Assembly: GCF_010468565.1 (NCBI RefSeq)
Contig: NZ_WUEG01000002.1
Location: 62,001 to 126,000 of the forward strand
Source: Allomuricauda sp. TY007
Lineage (GTDB): Bacteria; Bacteroidota; Bacteroidia; Flavobacteriales; Flavobacteriaceae
Direction: 5' to 3'
Length of the DNA stretch: 64,000 bases
The position numbers and the translations under genes were made by a program. Every line of letters begins with the position of its first letter. Positions within the stretch are counted from its first letter, which is position 1. Below the pieces are notes generated by a model. That model saw nothing but the letters and a program-made list of their open reading frames with translations, was not told where the DNA came from and ran no database searches. Shown piece by piece: positions 28,784-37,505 of this stretch.

Positions 28784-28836
28784 ATTTCTCACTTGCGTTC
28801 GAAATGACTGAAAATGCTTGTATGTCATTTCGGGTT
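28784..28836. repeat. Fragment of the gtcatttcgaa-ended element
   Basis: The segment gatttctcacttgcgttcga followed by aatgac matches the right half of the complete element at 39536-39643. A further gtcatttcgg lies at its end, so the arms appear rearranged. It sits directly 3' of gapN. Confidence 0.55.
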
Positions 28837-28873
28837 TTTTCCAAAGGAGCAAGCTTATAGAAAATAGAATTCT

Positions 28874-28974
28874 AGTCAACCTGAACTTGTTTCAGGTTCT
28901 CATTAAGATTGGACTACTAAAATGATGAGATTCTGAAATAAACCCGCCTACCGGCAGGCAGGTTCAGAATGACG
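28874..28974. repeat. Foldable intergenic repeat (long form with inserted palindrome)
   Basis: This is the same element as 1988-2067, with gtcaacctgaactt at the start and ttcagaatgacg at the end. In the loop of its second hairpin a 20-bp palindromic module, cccgcctaccggcaggcagg (28943-28962), is present that the other copy lacks. A related palindrome stands alone near 53299-53320. Confidence 0.75.
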
Positions 28975-29033
28975 CATCGTAATTTTAGAAACAGGGAAGA
29001 AGCATTCGATAGTATATCTGTTGCAATAAAGTA

Positions 29034-29056
29034 AAAGCCCCGAATTTCGGGGCTTT
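29034..29056. terminator. Bidirectional terminator between gapN and leuB
   Basis: The 11-bp perfect stem aaagccccgaa / ttcggggcttt has a 1-nt central loop base and is followed by ctttttgg. It ends both the plus-strand ilv/gapN side and the minus-strand leu operon. Confidence 0.9.
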
Positions 29057-29081
29057 CTTTTTGGTTTTTATGTAGGGTTGG

Positions 29082-30140
29082 TTAAATGTTCTCTGCTAAC
29101 CAGTCGCCAACTTCGCTGGTCTTGTATGACTTTCCACCATCAGCTAGATCTTCGGTAACCACACCATCGGCCAATGATTTGTTCACAACTTCACGGATGG
29201 CTTCGGCTTCGTCCTTAAGTCCAAATGCCGTTTCGAACATCATTGCTGCGGATAAAACTGTTGCCAATGGGTTGGCAATATCCTTTCCAGCTGCCTGTGG
29301 GTAGGAACCGTGGATAGGCTCGAACAAAGATGTCTTTTCACCCAAAGAAGCGGAAGGCATCAAGCCCATAGATCCTGAAATCACAGAAGCTTCATCCGTT
29401 AAAATGTCCCCAAATAGGTTTTCGGTGATCAAAACATCATAAGCGCTTGGCCATTGTACCAAACGCATGGCTACGGCATCCACAAATTCATAGGACACTT
29501 CCACTTCAGGATAGTCTTTTTCCAATTTTTGAACGGTTTCCCTCCATAAACGCGAAGTTTCCAAAACGTTGGCCTTGTCCACACAGCATAGTTTTTTGGA
29601 ACGCTGCATGGCCATTTCAAAACCTTTTTTGGCCAAACGCTCAACTTCTGCACGGCTGTAGGTGCAAGTATCGTAAGCAGTATTGTCGTTATCCTCACGG
29701 CCTCTTTTGCCAAAATAGATGCCTCCAGTCAATTCACGAAGAAAAACAAGGTCGGTACCCTCAATCCGTTCTTTTTTCAGTGGAGATTTTTCAATCAAGG
29801 AAGGAAAAGTAAAAGTTGGTCGAACATTGGCGAACAATCCTAATTTCTGACGCATTTTCAACAAACCTTGCTCGGGACGTACCTTTGCAGACGGGTCGTT
29901 GTCAAATCTTGGGTGACCGATGGCTCCAAAAAGAACTGCATCGGCAGCAACACAGGCTTCGTGGGTTTCGTCCGGGTAAGGTTCGCCAACAGCATCAATC
30001 GCTGCGGCACCGGTTAGTGCGGGGGTCCAGCTAATTTCGTGACCGAATTTCGCGGCTACGGCATCGGATACTTTTACGGCTTGATCAATTACTTCGGGGC
30101 CAATTCCATCTCCGGCCAAGAGCGCTATGTTTAGTTTCAT
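29082..30140 (-). CDS. leuB: 3-isopropylmalate dehydrogenase
   Basis: LeuB oxidatively decarboxylates 3-isopropylmalate with NAD+ to 2-oxoisocaproate. The 352 residues show [20 protein letters not shown], the substrate arginines in the [21 protein letters not shown] region, and [26 protein letters not shown] and the Mg2+-binding GDILTDEAS are also present. [25 protein letters not shown] marks the NAD site. It is the last gene of the leuC-D-A-B operon. Confidence 0.95.
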   Translation of the reverse strand: MKLNIALLAGDGIGPEVIDQAVKVSDAVAAKFGHEISWTPALTGAAAIDAVGEPYPDETHEACVAADAVLFGAIGHPRFDNDPSAKVRPEQGLLKMRQKLGLFANVRPTFTFPSLIEKSPLKKERIEGTDLVFLRELTGGIYFGKRGREDNDNTAYDTCTYSRAEVERLAKKGFEMAMQRSKKLCCVDKANVLETSRLWRETVQKLEKDYPEVEVSYEFVDAVAMRLVQWPSAYDVLITENLFGDILTDEASVISGSMGLMPSASLGEKTSLFEPIHGSYPQAAGKDIANPLATVLSAAMMFETAFGLKDEAEAIREVVNKSLADGVVTEDLADGGKSYKTSEVGDWLAENI

Positions 30141-30246
30141 GTATCTTAGGTTATTCAGTTATTATGTTGTTCAGTTACTGGGTTGTTGTGTAATTTGTTG
30201 ATTTGTGCAACTACCCGTTCTGGTTTCCTACTTCCGATATCCACAT

Positions 30247-31764
30247 TTAAACAAGGTTTAGCATTTTTTCGGTGGCTTTGATGGCAGATACCGTTTGGTC
30301 TGAGTCGAGCCCACGGGTGGTAAAATCCTTTTCTTTGGTCTGCCAAGTGATGACGGTTTCACAAAGGGCATCGGAATTACTGCCGGGAGGTATGCGTACC
30401 GCATAATCCACCAATTTGGGCAATTCTCGACCTTCTTTTTTGTACACTTTTTTCAAGGCGTTGATGAAGGCATCAAATTGACCATCGCCCTGGGCATTTT
30501 CCTCATAGATTTTTCCTTCAATTTCAATAGAAAGGGTAGTGGAGGGTTTCAGTCCTTTGGAATGTGTTAAAACGTATGATTTCACAAAAACCTTTTGCTG
30601 ATGCAGGTTGCTGTCCAGTACATCGGAAATGATGTAGGGCAGGTCGTCTTTTGTAACGCGTTCTTTCTTGTCCCCAAGCTCAATGATGCGTTCCGTGACT
30701 TTTTTCAGTTCGTCGTCGTTCAGGGTCAACCCAAGTTCTTGAAGATTCTTTTGAATATTGGCTTTTCCCGATGTTTTGCCCAGCGCATATTTGCGTTTTC
30801 TGCCAAATCTTTCAGGGAGCAAATCGTTAAAGTAAAGATTCTTTTTGCTATCACCATCTGCATGTATTCCAGCAGTTTGAGTAAAAACATTATCTCCAAC
30901 AATAGGTTTGTTGTCAGGTATACTGAAACCGGTAAAGGCGGACACCAATTTACTCACTTTGTAAAGTGATGATTCCTTTACACCAATCTTAATTTCCGGT
31001 AAAAAATCGTTGATTACCGCCACGGCACTGGCCAAAGGTGCGTTACCGGCACGTTCTCCCATTCCATTAACGGTAAGGTGCAATCCGTGGGCACCAGCTT
31101 TCAACGCTTCCATCACATTGGCAACGCTGAGATCGTAATCGTTATGACCGTGGAAATCAAAATGGGTATTTGGATACCTTTCAATGATTTCTTTTATAAA
31201 AGCACCTGTCTCGGTGTGTGTAAGAATTCCCAGGGTGTCCGGAAGCAGAATTCGTTTGATGGGTTGCTCGGTCAAAAAATCCAAAAACTGAAAAACATAG
31301 TCTTTGGAACCGCGCATCCCATTGCTCCAATCCTCGAGATAAACGTTGGTGTCTATCCCCAGTTTATTCCCTTCTGAAATAACTTTTTCTATTTCCGTAA
31401 AGTGTTGTTCTGGAGTTTTTTTAAGCTGATGGGTTAAATGGTTCAATGAACCCTTGGTGAGTAAGTTTTGAACCTTGGCACCAGCTTCTTGCATCCATTT
31501 CAACGATACGCCGTTGTCCACAAAGGTCAATACCTCCACTTTGGACAAATAACCCTCCGTAGCGGCCCAATCGGTAATACTTTTTACGGCTTGCAACTCT
31601 CCTTCGGAAACACGGGCCGAAGCTACCTCGATACGATCTACCTTCAGTTCTTCCAACAAGAGTTTGGCCAAGGTCAGTTTTTCGGAAGCCGAAAAAGAAA
31701 CCCCAGAGGTTTGTTCACCATCCCTAAGGGTGGTGTCCATAATTTCTATGGTGCGTGTTTTCAT
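30247..31764 (-). CDS. leuA: 2-isopropylmalate synthase
   Basis: LeuA condenses acetyl-CoA with 2-oxoisovalerate. The 505 residues contain the HMGL-like TIM barrel with IMDTTLRDGEQTSGVSFSASEKL. The metal and substrate site is LLPDTLGIL, DFHGHNDYDLSVANVMEALKAG and HLTVNGMGERAGNAPL. A C-terminal LeuA allosteric domain from about residue 390 implies leucine feedback. Citramalate synthase is an alternative for this branch of the family, but its place among leuB, leuC and leuD favours LeuA. A 106-bp repeat-like spacer lies between it and leuB. Confidence 0.88.
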   Translation of the reverse strand: MKTRTIEIMDTTLRDGEQTSGVSFSASEKLTLAKLLLEELKVDRIEVASARVSEGELQAVKSITDWAATEGYLSKVEVLTFVDNGVSLKWMQEAGAKVQNLLTKGSLNHLTHQLKKTPEQHFTEIEKVISEGNKLGIDTNVYLEDWSNGMRGSKDYVFQFLDFLTEQPIKRILLPDTLGILTHTETGAFIKEIIERYPNTHFDFHGHNDYDLSVANVMEALKAGAHGLHLTVNGMGERAGNAPLASAVAVINDFLPEIKIGVKESSLYKVSKLVSAFTGFSIPDNKPIVGDNVFTQTAGIHADGDSKKNLYFNDLLPERFGRKRKYALGKTSGKANIQKNLQELGLTLNDDELKKVTERIIELGDKKERVTKDDLPYIISDVLDSNLHQQKVFVKSYVLTHSKGLKPSTTLSIEIEGKIYEENAQGDGQFDAFINALKKVYKKEGRELPKLVDYAVRIPPGSNSDALCETVITWQTKEKDFTTRGLDSDQTVSAIKATEKMLNLV

Positions 31765-31795
31765 TTTTTAGTGCCGTAGTGTTCCAAGCGATTGA

Positions 31796-32392
31796 TTATA
31801 AAGGCGTGCTTTCGGCGTATTTCTCAATATCTTTTTGGATGTTCAACAAATAGTCGATATCATCAAAACCATTGAGCATATTCTGTTTTTTATAATCGTT
31901 GATGTCGAAGCTTTCACTTTCACCTGTTGCCAAAATGGTAATCTTCTGTTCTGGCAGGTTGATTTCCAACTCGGTTTTTGGGTCGGCTTCAATTGCCTTG
32001 AAGATTTTGTCCAAAAACTCCGGACTCACTTGAACAGGAAGTACACCGATGTTCAGACAGTTGCCTCTAAAAATATCAGCAAAAAAGCTGGATACCACAC
32101 AGCGGAAGCCGTAGTCGTATACCGCCCAAGCTGCGTGCTCTCTTGAGGAACCTGAACCGAAGTTTTTGCCACCAACCAAAATTTTACCAGAGTAGATAGG
32201 ATTGTTCAGTACGAATTGCTCTTTTGGCGTGCCATCGGAATTATATCTCCAGTCACGGAACAAATTGTCTCCAAACCCTTTACGTTCAGTAGCTTTTAGG
32301 AATCGTGCCGGAATGATTTGGTCGGTATCCACATTTTCTATGGGCAATGGTACCGCTGAACTTGTTAGTATGTTGAATTTATCGTAAGCCAT
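31796..32392 (-). CDS. leuD: 3-isopropylmalate dehydratase small subunit
   Basis: LeuD is the swivelling-domain subunit of isopropylmalate isomerase, paired with LeuC. Its 198 residues include VDTDQIIPARFLK near residue 22, the aconitase-like NFGSGSSREHAAWAVYDYGFRCV, and SSFFADIFRGNCLNIGVLPV. It is complete and lies 74 bp after leuC. Confidence 0.95.
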   Translation of the reverse strand: MAYDKFNILTSSAVPLPIENVDTDQIIPARFLKATERKGFGDNLFRDWRYNSDGTPKEQFVLNNPIYSGKILVGGKNFGSGSSREHAAWAVYDYGFRCVVSSFFADIFRGNCLNIGVLPVQVSPEFLDKIFKAIEADPKTELEINLPEQKITILATGESESFDINDYKKQNMLNGFDDIDYLLNIQKDIEKYAESTPL

Positions 32393-32466
32393 TTTTCTTT
32401 CAATTATCAGTTATCAATGTTCAATTAACAATAAGCCACTCATTGCTAATAGTTTATTGTATATTA

Positions 32467-33879
32467 TTATGCCAAAACTTCTTCGTGCATTAATTCCCTT
32501 GGGTCGGTCACCTTACCGGTAACAGCTGCTGCTGCAGCCACTAAAGGACTTGCCAATAGGGTACGAGCTCCTGGCCCTTGTCGTCCCTCAAAGTTTCTGT
32601 TAGAAGTACTTACCGCATATTTTCCAGCTGGAATTTTATCATCGTTCATCGCCAAACAAGCAGAACAGCCAGGTTCCCTCAATTCAAAACCAGCATCGGT
32701 CAAAATATCCAAGATGCCCTCTTCCTTGATAGCCTCTTCCACTTTGTGTGAACCGGGAACCAACCAAGCGGTCACGTTGTCCGCTTTTTTTCTTCCTTTG
32801 ATGATGGAAGCGAAAGCCCTAAAATCTTCAATTCTACCATTGGTACAGCTTCCTAGGAACACAAAATCGATAGGTTTGCCTACCATGGCCTCGCCTTCGC
32901 TGTAGTCCATATATTCCAAGGATTTCTTGTAAGTAGCAGGAGAACCATCAATAGTTTCAGCCAAAGGAATATCCTTGCTAATACCGATACCCATTCCAGG
33001 GTTGGTACCGAAAGTGATCATAGGTTCTATCTCGCTGGCATCAAAAGTCACTTCTTTGTCAAACTCAGCATCATCATCAGAATAAAGAGTGCTCCAGTAT
33101 TCCATGGCAGCATCCCAATCCTTACCTTTTGGCGTGTATTCCCTTCCTTTAATGTATTCAAATGTGGTTTCGTCGGGAGCAATCATACCGCCACGGGCAC
33201 CCATTTCAATACTAAGGTTACAAACCGTCATACGACCTTCCATGGACATATTTTTGAAGACATCACCTGCATATTCGGCAAAATAGCCGGTTGCACCGGA
33301 AGTGGACAATTTGGAAATAATGAAAAGTGCCACATCCTTCGGTGTAACGGCTTCGCTTAATTCCCCATTCACATTAATGCGCAAACTTTTGGGTTTGGGC
33401 TGCATGATGCATTGTGTGGAAAGCACCATTTCTACCTCACTTGTTCCGATACCAAAAGCGATAGCACCAAAGGCTCCGTGCGTGGAAGTGTGTGAATCCC
33501 CGCAAACAATAGTGGCTCCGGGTACTGTAATTCCATTTTCCGGGCCAATTACGTGTACAATTCCGTTTTTCTTATGTCCAAGTCCCCAATAAGGTATGTT
33601 GTGCGCGTTGGCGTTTTCTTCCAAAGCCTTTAACTGATTTGCGGACAAGGGGTCCTTTACCGGCAAGTGTTGATTTCTGGTTGGGGTATTGTGGTCCGCG
33701 GTCGCAAAGGTGCGTTCTGGATACAATACTTTTATACCTCTGTTCTTTAATCCTAAAAAAGCTACGGGACTCGTTACTTCGTGAACCAAATGCCTGTCAA
33801 TAAAAAGTACATCCGGACCGTTCTCAATATGCTTCACCACGTGTGAATCCCAAACTTTATCAAAAAGTGTCTTGCTCAT
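32467..33879 (-). CDS. leuC: 3-isopropylmalate dehydratase large subunit
   Basis: LeuC is the [4Fe-4S] aconitase-fold subunit isomerising 2- to 3-isopropylmalate. Its 470 residues show the family start [14 protein letters not shown] and the iron-sulphur ligand region [20 protein letters not shown]. The [20 protein letters not shown] and GCSACLAMN segments supply the other cluster cysteines, and [22 protein letters not shown] follows. It is the first gene of the leu operon, transcribed away from a large spacer rich in palindromes. Confidence 0.96.
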   Translation of the reverse strand: MSKTLFDKVWDSHVVKHIENGPDVLFIDRHLVHEVTSPVAFLGLKNRGIKVLYPERTFATADHNTPTRNQHLPVKDPLSANQLKALEENANAHNIPYWGLGHKKNGIVHVIGPENGITVPGATIVCGDSHTSTHGAFGAIAFGIGTSEVEMVLSTQCIMQPKPKSLRINVNGELSEAVTPKDVALFIISKLSTSGATGYFAEYAGDVFKNMSMEGRMTVCNLSIEMGARGGMIAPDETTFEYIKGREYTPKGKDWDAAMEYWSTLYSDDDAEFDKEVTFDASEIEPMITFGTNPGMGIGISKDIPLAETIDGSPATYKKSLEYMDYSEGEAMVGKPIDFVFLGSCTNGRIEDFRAFASIIKGRKKADNVTAWLVPGSHKVEEAIKEEGILDILTDAGFELREPGCSACLAMNDDKIPAGKYAVSTSNRNFEGRQGPGARTLLASPLVAAAAAVTGKVTDPRELMHEEVLA

Positions 33880-34601
33880 TGTGTCTTCAATAATTTGTAA
33901 GCCTACAAAGTTAAAATTTGTATGTAAAACCGAGTTTCGGTTAGTTGTAAAATTACGATGTTCAACCGCAATTTCAAGCGATTGTTTTTAAAGTTAACAA
34001 ATGGTAAGGGTTGATTTTCAATTTATAACAAAGAAGCTTGGAGAATCGTATCATCTTATAATTACAAACCTAATCGATGTTAACTAATATAATTCCAAAT
34101 GGTTTTGTTGACCCTCCCTGCTGGTGCGAGCGTCCCGCTCGTATCTATCATCTCTATGTTATTTAAAAGAACTTTTATATAATAATAAAGGTAATCGCAA
34201 TCTCTTACTCATACTTGGCACAAGCCAAGAGGCTTGCGCTAGCGGGGGTATTGGTCAAGAGGCTCGTCTTTAGCGGAGGTCATGAATCTGTTAATATACA
34301 ATTCAGGCACGCATACATTTATAAACAAGAACGATTGATGTACTACAATGCGGCTGCTAATTTATTAGTGGATAGAGATTCAAACCGATTGTATTCCAGT
34401 CTACGTTCCAAAAAATAGGTTATTTTGAAAAACCGAATTTTCCAACAGGCATTAGTCTGGATGGCAGCAACATTTACCTCTGATATTTTTATTGAAAAGT
34501 TTGAAGTGTCTTAAGTGCAATTTTATAATTACGTATAAAAAAACCGCCTCCTGTGATACATCGCAAGAGGCGGTCGGGTTGTTGTTGTCAGAGAAATCCA
34601 G
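33880..34601. repeat. REP-like cluster upstream of leuC
   Basis: No credible gene was found. A short palindrome, cgagcg tcc cgctcg, lies at 34127-34141. Two direct copies of a 23-24 nt word, caagaggcttgcgctagcgg (34226 on) and caagaggctcgtctttagcg (34256 on), stand 30 bp apart. This arrangement resembles REP clusters associated with tyrosine transposases, but no transposase is here. A 67-codon open frame at 34215-34418 starts inside the repeat and is not trusted. Confidence 0.55.
34543..34574 (-). terminator. Terminator of the M28 peptidase gene
   Basis: The 8-bp stem accgcctc / gaggcggt has a 16-nt loop. The A-run at 34536-34543 becomes a U-run on the minus strand, placing this 28 bp beyond the peptidase stop codon. 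Confidence 0.8.
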
Positions 34602-36797
34602 TTACTGCACTAGGCTGTTCAGTTGTTGTACCTGAGCATCAAAATTTTTGAGGGTGGTGGCCAACACCCCGATTTGTTCCTGTGCTTCTTTCCATTCCTC
34701 CTGCTCAATGGCCTCGCGCACGCCTGGAAGTGTTTTTACCCCATAGCCCGTGTAAAATCCAGGGGCATAGATCTGATGCTTGAACCAATCCCTACGGGGC
34801 AGTCCCTTATCCTGCAATAATACCTGCTCCATACCCATCAACTTTTGGTTCAGTTGTGCCTTTTTGGCACTGGACAGGGCAAGTACATCGGCCTTGGAGA
34901 AGGTTTCGATACTTTTCTTTAAGTCGGCAACCACATTTTGGATAGGGGAGAAATCCAAATAGGGCACTTCTTCCTTCATTTTTGCGGTAGCTATCGGTTT
35001 TTTGGGGTCCATCACCAATTCGTAGGTATCGGCGGAAACCAATTTGTTGTGTTTTTCCACTTCGGCACGCATGTCTTCCAAAGTTTTCATTGCCTCGCCC
35101 AAATAGGTTTCAATGGTGCTGTGCCATTGGGTCAGTTCAAAGGGCAAAACCTCGGCATTGGCTAAACGTAACGAAATGCGTCCCGCGGTGTTGGCCAAGG
35201 CCACACCGTAGTCAAAACCAGGGTCTTTAAATCGGGTGTAGTGGGTGTAGGTGTCATAAATGGTGTGGTATTCCCCTCCTCGGCCTTCACCACCGTAGCC
35301 CAAGTTTAACGAGGCGATACCCGTATGCTGTATAAAAGGTGTATAATCCGAACCAGAACCAAGTGCGGACAGTTTAAAACTGTTATCACCACCACGCATC
35401 ACATTGGCGGCCTTACGGCGCTCCGCTACGGACACTCCTTTCTGTGGATCGGTCACTGCATTGGCCACTTGGCTTACCATGGCCTGTAGAGAGTGGGAAC
35501 CTCCGGCACCCAAATACCCGCGGCTGTTCCCATCGGTATTAATGTAGGCCACGGCTTTTTCTTTTAGTTCTGGAATATGATCTTCTACCCATTCGGTGGA
35601 ACCGATCAGTCCTGGTTCTTCGGCATCCCAAGCACAATACACCAAGGTACGTTTGGGTTTGTGGCCATCTTTGGCCAATTGGGCCACTACGCGGGCTTCT
35701 TCCATTAAGGCGACCATGCCGCTAATGGGGTCGCTGGCACCGTGCACCCAAGCATCGTGGTGGTTTCCACGGATTACCCACTCGTCTGGGAATTCATCAC
35801 CTTCCAAAGTGGCAATCAGGTTATGGGCAGGTTTCAATTGCCAGTCAAACTCCAATTTTAAGTGTACTTTGGCAGGTCCAGGCCCAATATGATAAGTCAA
35901 TGGCAATCCACCTCTCCATGAATCTGGCGCTACAGGGCCTTCCAAGGCTTCCAATAAAGGTTGTGCATCTTCATAAGAAATTGGTAAAACCGGAATCTTG
36001 GTAATGGTCGGTGCTTCTTCTCGATCTAAACGTTTTGCGTTTTTGGTCGCAGCATAACCGGGGGTCAATACATCACCTGGGTACAACGGCATGTCCATTA
36101 CGGAACCACGTTGAACGCCTGTTTTATTTTTAAAAGGGCCTTCGGGATACACATCGCCTTGGTAGTAACCATCATCCTTAGGGTCGGAGTAGATGATACA
36201 ACCAATGGCACCCTTTTCGGCAGCCAGTTTCGGTTTAATTCCTCTCCAAGAGCCGTAGTATTTGGCAATAACGATCTTACCTTTTACATCGATGCCCAAT
36301 TTTTCCAATTCTTCGTAATCCTTGGGTACACCATAGTTTACAAAAACCAGTTCCGCTTCCACATCACCATCGGTGGAGAAGGCGTTGTAGCTCGGTAATA
36401 GTTTGTCGCCTTGGGCGGTGTACGGGTCGCCCTCTACGGGAACGGCTTCCAGTTTGGCTGTGTATTGGGTTGGTGCCGTAAGTTTCAGCACGCGTACTTT
36501 AGGGTAGGGGAAAAGCACGTGGTACGTGTCAATTTGGGTATCGTAGCCCCAAGATTTGAATTGCTTTTCCATCCATTTTACGTTCTTTTCGCCATATTCG
36601 GTACCAACCCAGTGGGGTTCGGCAGCCAGGCGCTTCATCCATTGGTCCAAATTGTTGGCGGAAAGTTGTTTTTCGTAATCTGCTTCGAGTTGTAGTTGCT
36701 CGTCCGAAGCTTTTTCACTGAACCCAATAATGTTGTCCTGGGCCGAGACACTGATAACTCCAAAAAGGAGCAGCAGAGGTAATAATTTATTTTTCAT
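34602..36797 (-). CDS. M28 family metallopeptidase, glutamate carboxypeptidase II-like
   Basis: This is a secreted di-zinc aminopeptidase or carboxypeptidase of 731 residues. A signal peptide MKNKLLPLLLLFGVISVSAQ is followed by a PA insert domain (about 160-300). The M28 catalytic core has zinc ligands in GNHHDAWVHGASDPISGM, WDAEEPGLIGSTEW, YINTDGN and EYHTIYDTYTHY. A C-terminal transferrin-receptor-like dimerisation domain lies at about 600-731. The architecture is that of PSMA/GCPII, which removes C-terminal glutamate from peptides. The actual substrate is unknown. It is monocistronic. Confidence 0.92.
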   Translation of the reverse strand: MKNKLLPLLLLFGVISVSAQDNIIGFSEKASDEQLQLEADYEKQLSANNLDQWMKRLAAEPHWVGTEYGEKNVKWMEKQFKSWGYDTQIDTYHVLFPYPKVRVLKLTAPTQYTAKLEAVPVEGDPYTAQGDKLLPSYNAFSTDGDVEAELVFVNYGVPKDYEELEKLGIDVKGKIVIAKYYGSWRGIKPKLAAEKGAIGCIIYSDPKDDGYYQGDVYPEGPFKNKTGVQRGSVMDMPLYPGDVLTPGYAATKNAKRLDREEAPTITKIPVLPISYEDAQPLLEALEGPVAPDSWRGGLPLTYHIGPGPAKVHLKLEFDWQLKPAHNLIATLEGDEFPDEWVIRGNHHDAWVHGASDPISGMVALMEEARVVAQLAKDGHKPKRTLVYCAWDAEEPGLIGSTEWVEDHIPELKEKAVAYINTDGNSRGYLGAGGSHSLQAMVSQVANAVTDPQKGVSVAERRKAANVMRGGDNSFKLSALGSGSDYTPFIQHTGIASLNLGYGGEGRGGEYHTIYDTYTHYTRFKDPGFDYGVALANTAGRISLRLANAEVLPFELTQWHSTIETYLGEAMKTLEDMRAEVEKHNKLVSADTYELVMDPKKPIATAKMKEEVPYLDFSPIQNVVADLKKSIETFSKADVLALSSAKKAQLNQKLMGMEQVLLQDKGLPRRDWFKHQIYAPGFYTGYGVKTLPGVREAIEQEEWKEAQEQIGVLATTLKNFDAQVQQLNSLVQ

Positions 36798-37505
36798 TGT
36801 TTTGAATTAGCATTTAAATTTAAGTATTTCTGTGGTTAATTGGTTGCCGCTTACTGAGTTATTCGGTTATTGAATTATTTGTGTTTGAACTTGGTACTTG
36901 ATGTTGGAAGGCAGTTTGCAGTTTGCAGTAGGCAGTAGGCAGTCAGAAGTAACTCAATAATCCAATGTAGTCGGATGCACGATGCATGAAGTCTTGCCTC
37001 TTGGCTCTCTTTCTTTGCTCTTGAGCCTGATACTTGAACTTGACACTTGAGTTTGCAATTCACAGTAGACGGTAAGCAGTCAGCAGTAACCGATAACCGA
37101 ATAACCCAATAACTCCTAACCCCAGTCCAGCAGCGCAGCGGTCTTGGCTCTTTGTTCTATTTTCCAACCATTCACCCTTTACCTTTTACCCTTTTGACAC
37201 CAATTCCACGAATCATCACGAATTTTCTGTTCTTGAACTTGCAGTCAGCAGTTCGCAGTAACCAATAACCGAATAACCCAATAACTCCAAACTCTGAACT
37301 TGAGTCTTATCTCTTTTGTATGCTCTTGAACTTGATATTTGAACTTGAACTTGACACTTGACACTTGAACTTGACACTTGAACTTGAACCCATCAACCCA
37401 ACCCCTGCATCCGTCAATCCAAACGGGGCATTGGTAAGATCGGGCCCAAAATTCTCCCGCAAACATCGCATCTTGTCCCAATTTATAATCAAAAACAAAA
37501 ATATT
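36798..37505. repeat. Large heptad/octad low-complexity island
   Basis: This is a gene-free stretch. Units of 7 bp (gcagttt, gcagtag, gcagtca) run from about 36911 to 36950. Octads of the cgaataac/ccaataac type appear near 37085-37110 and 37260-37290. Runs of tgaact/tgacact lie at about 37321-37390. The block cacgaatcatcacgaatttt at 37206-37225 repeats the one near 308. The right end is the lipoprotein leader. Confidence 0.75.

Noticed and set aside
34215..34418. 67-codon frame in the leuC upstream spacer
   Set aside because: It starts inside REP-like repeats and has no recognisable domain or partner.
36840..37390. CRISPR array
   Set aside because: The repeating units are only 6-8 bp, drift freely and have no spacers. 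No cas genes are present.
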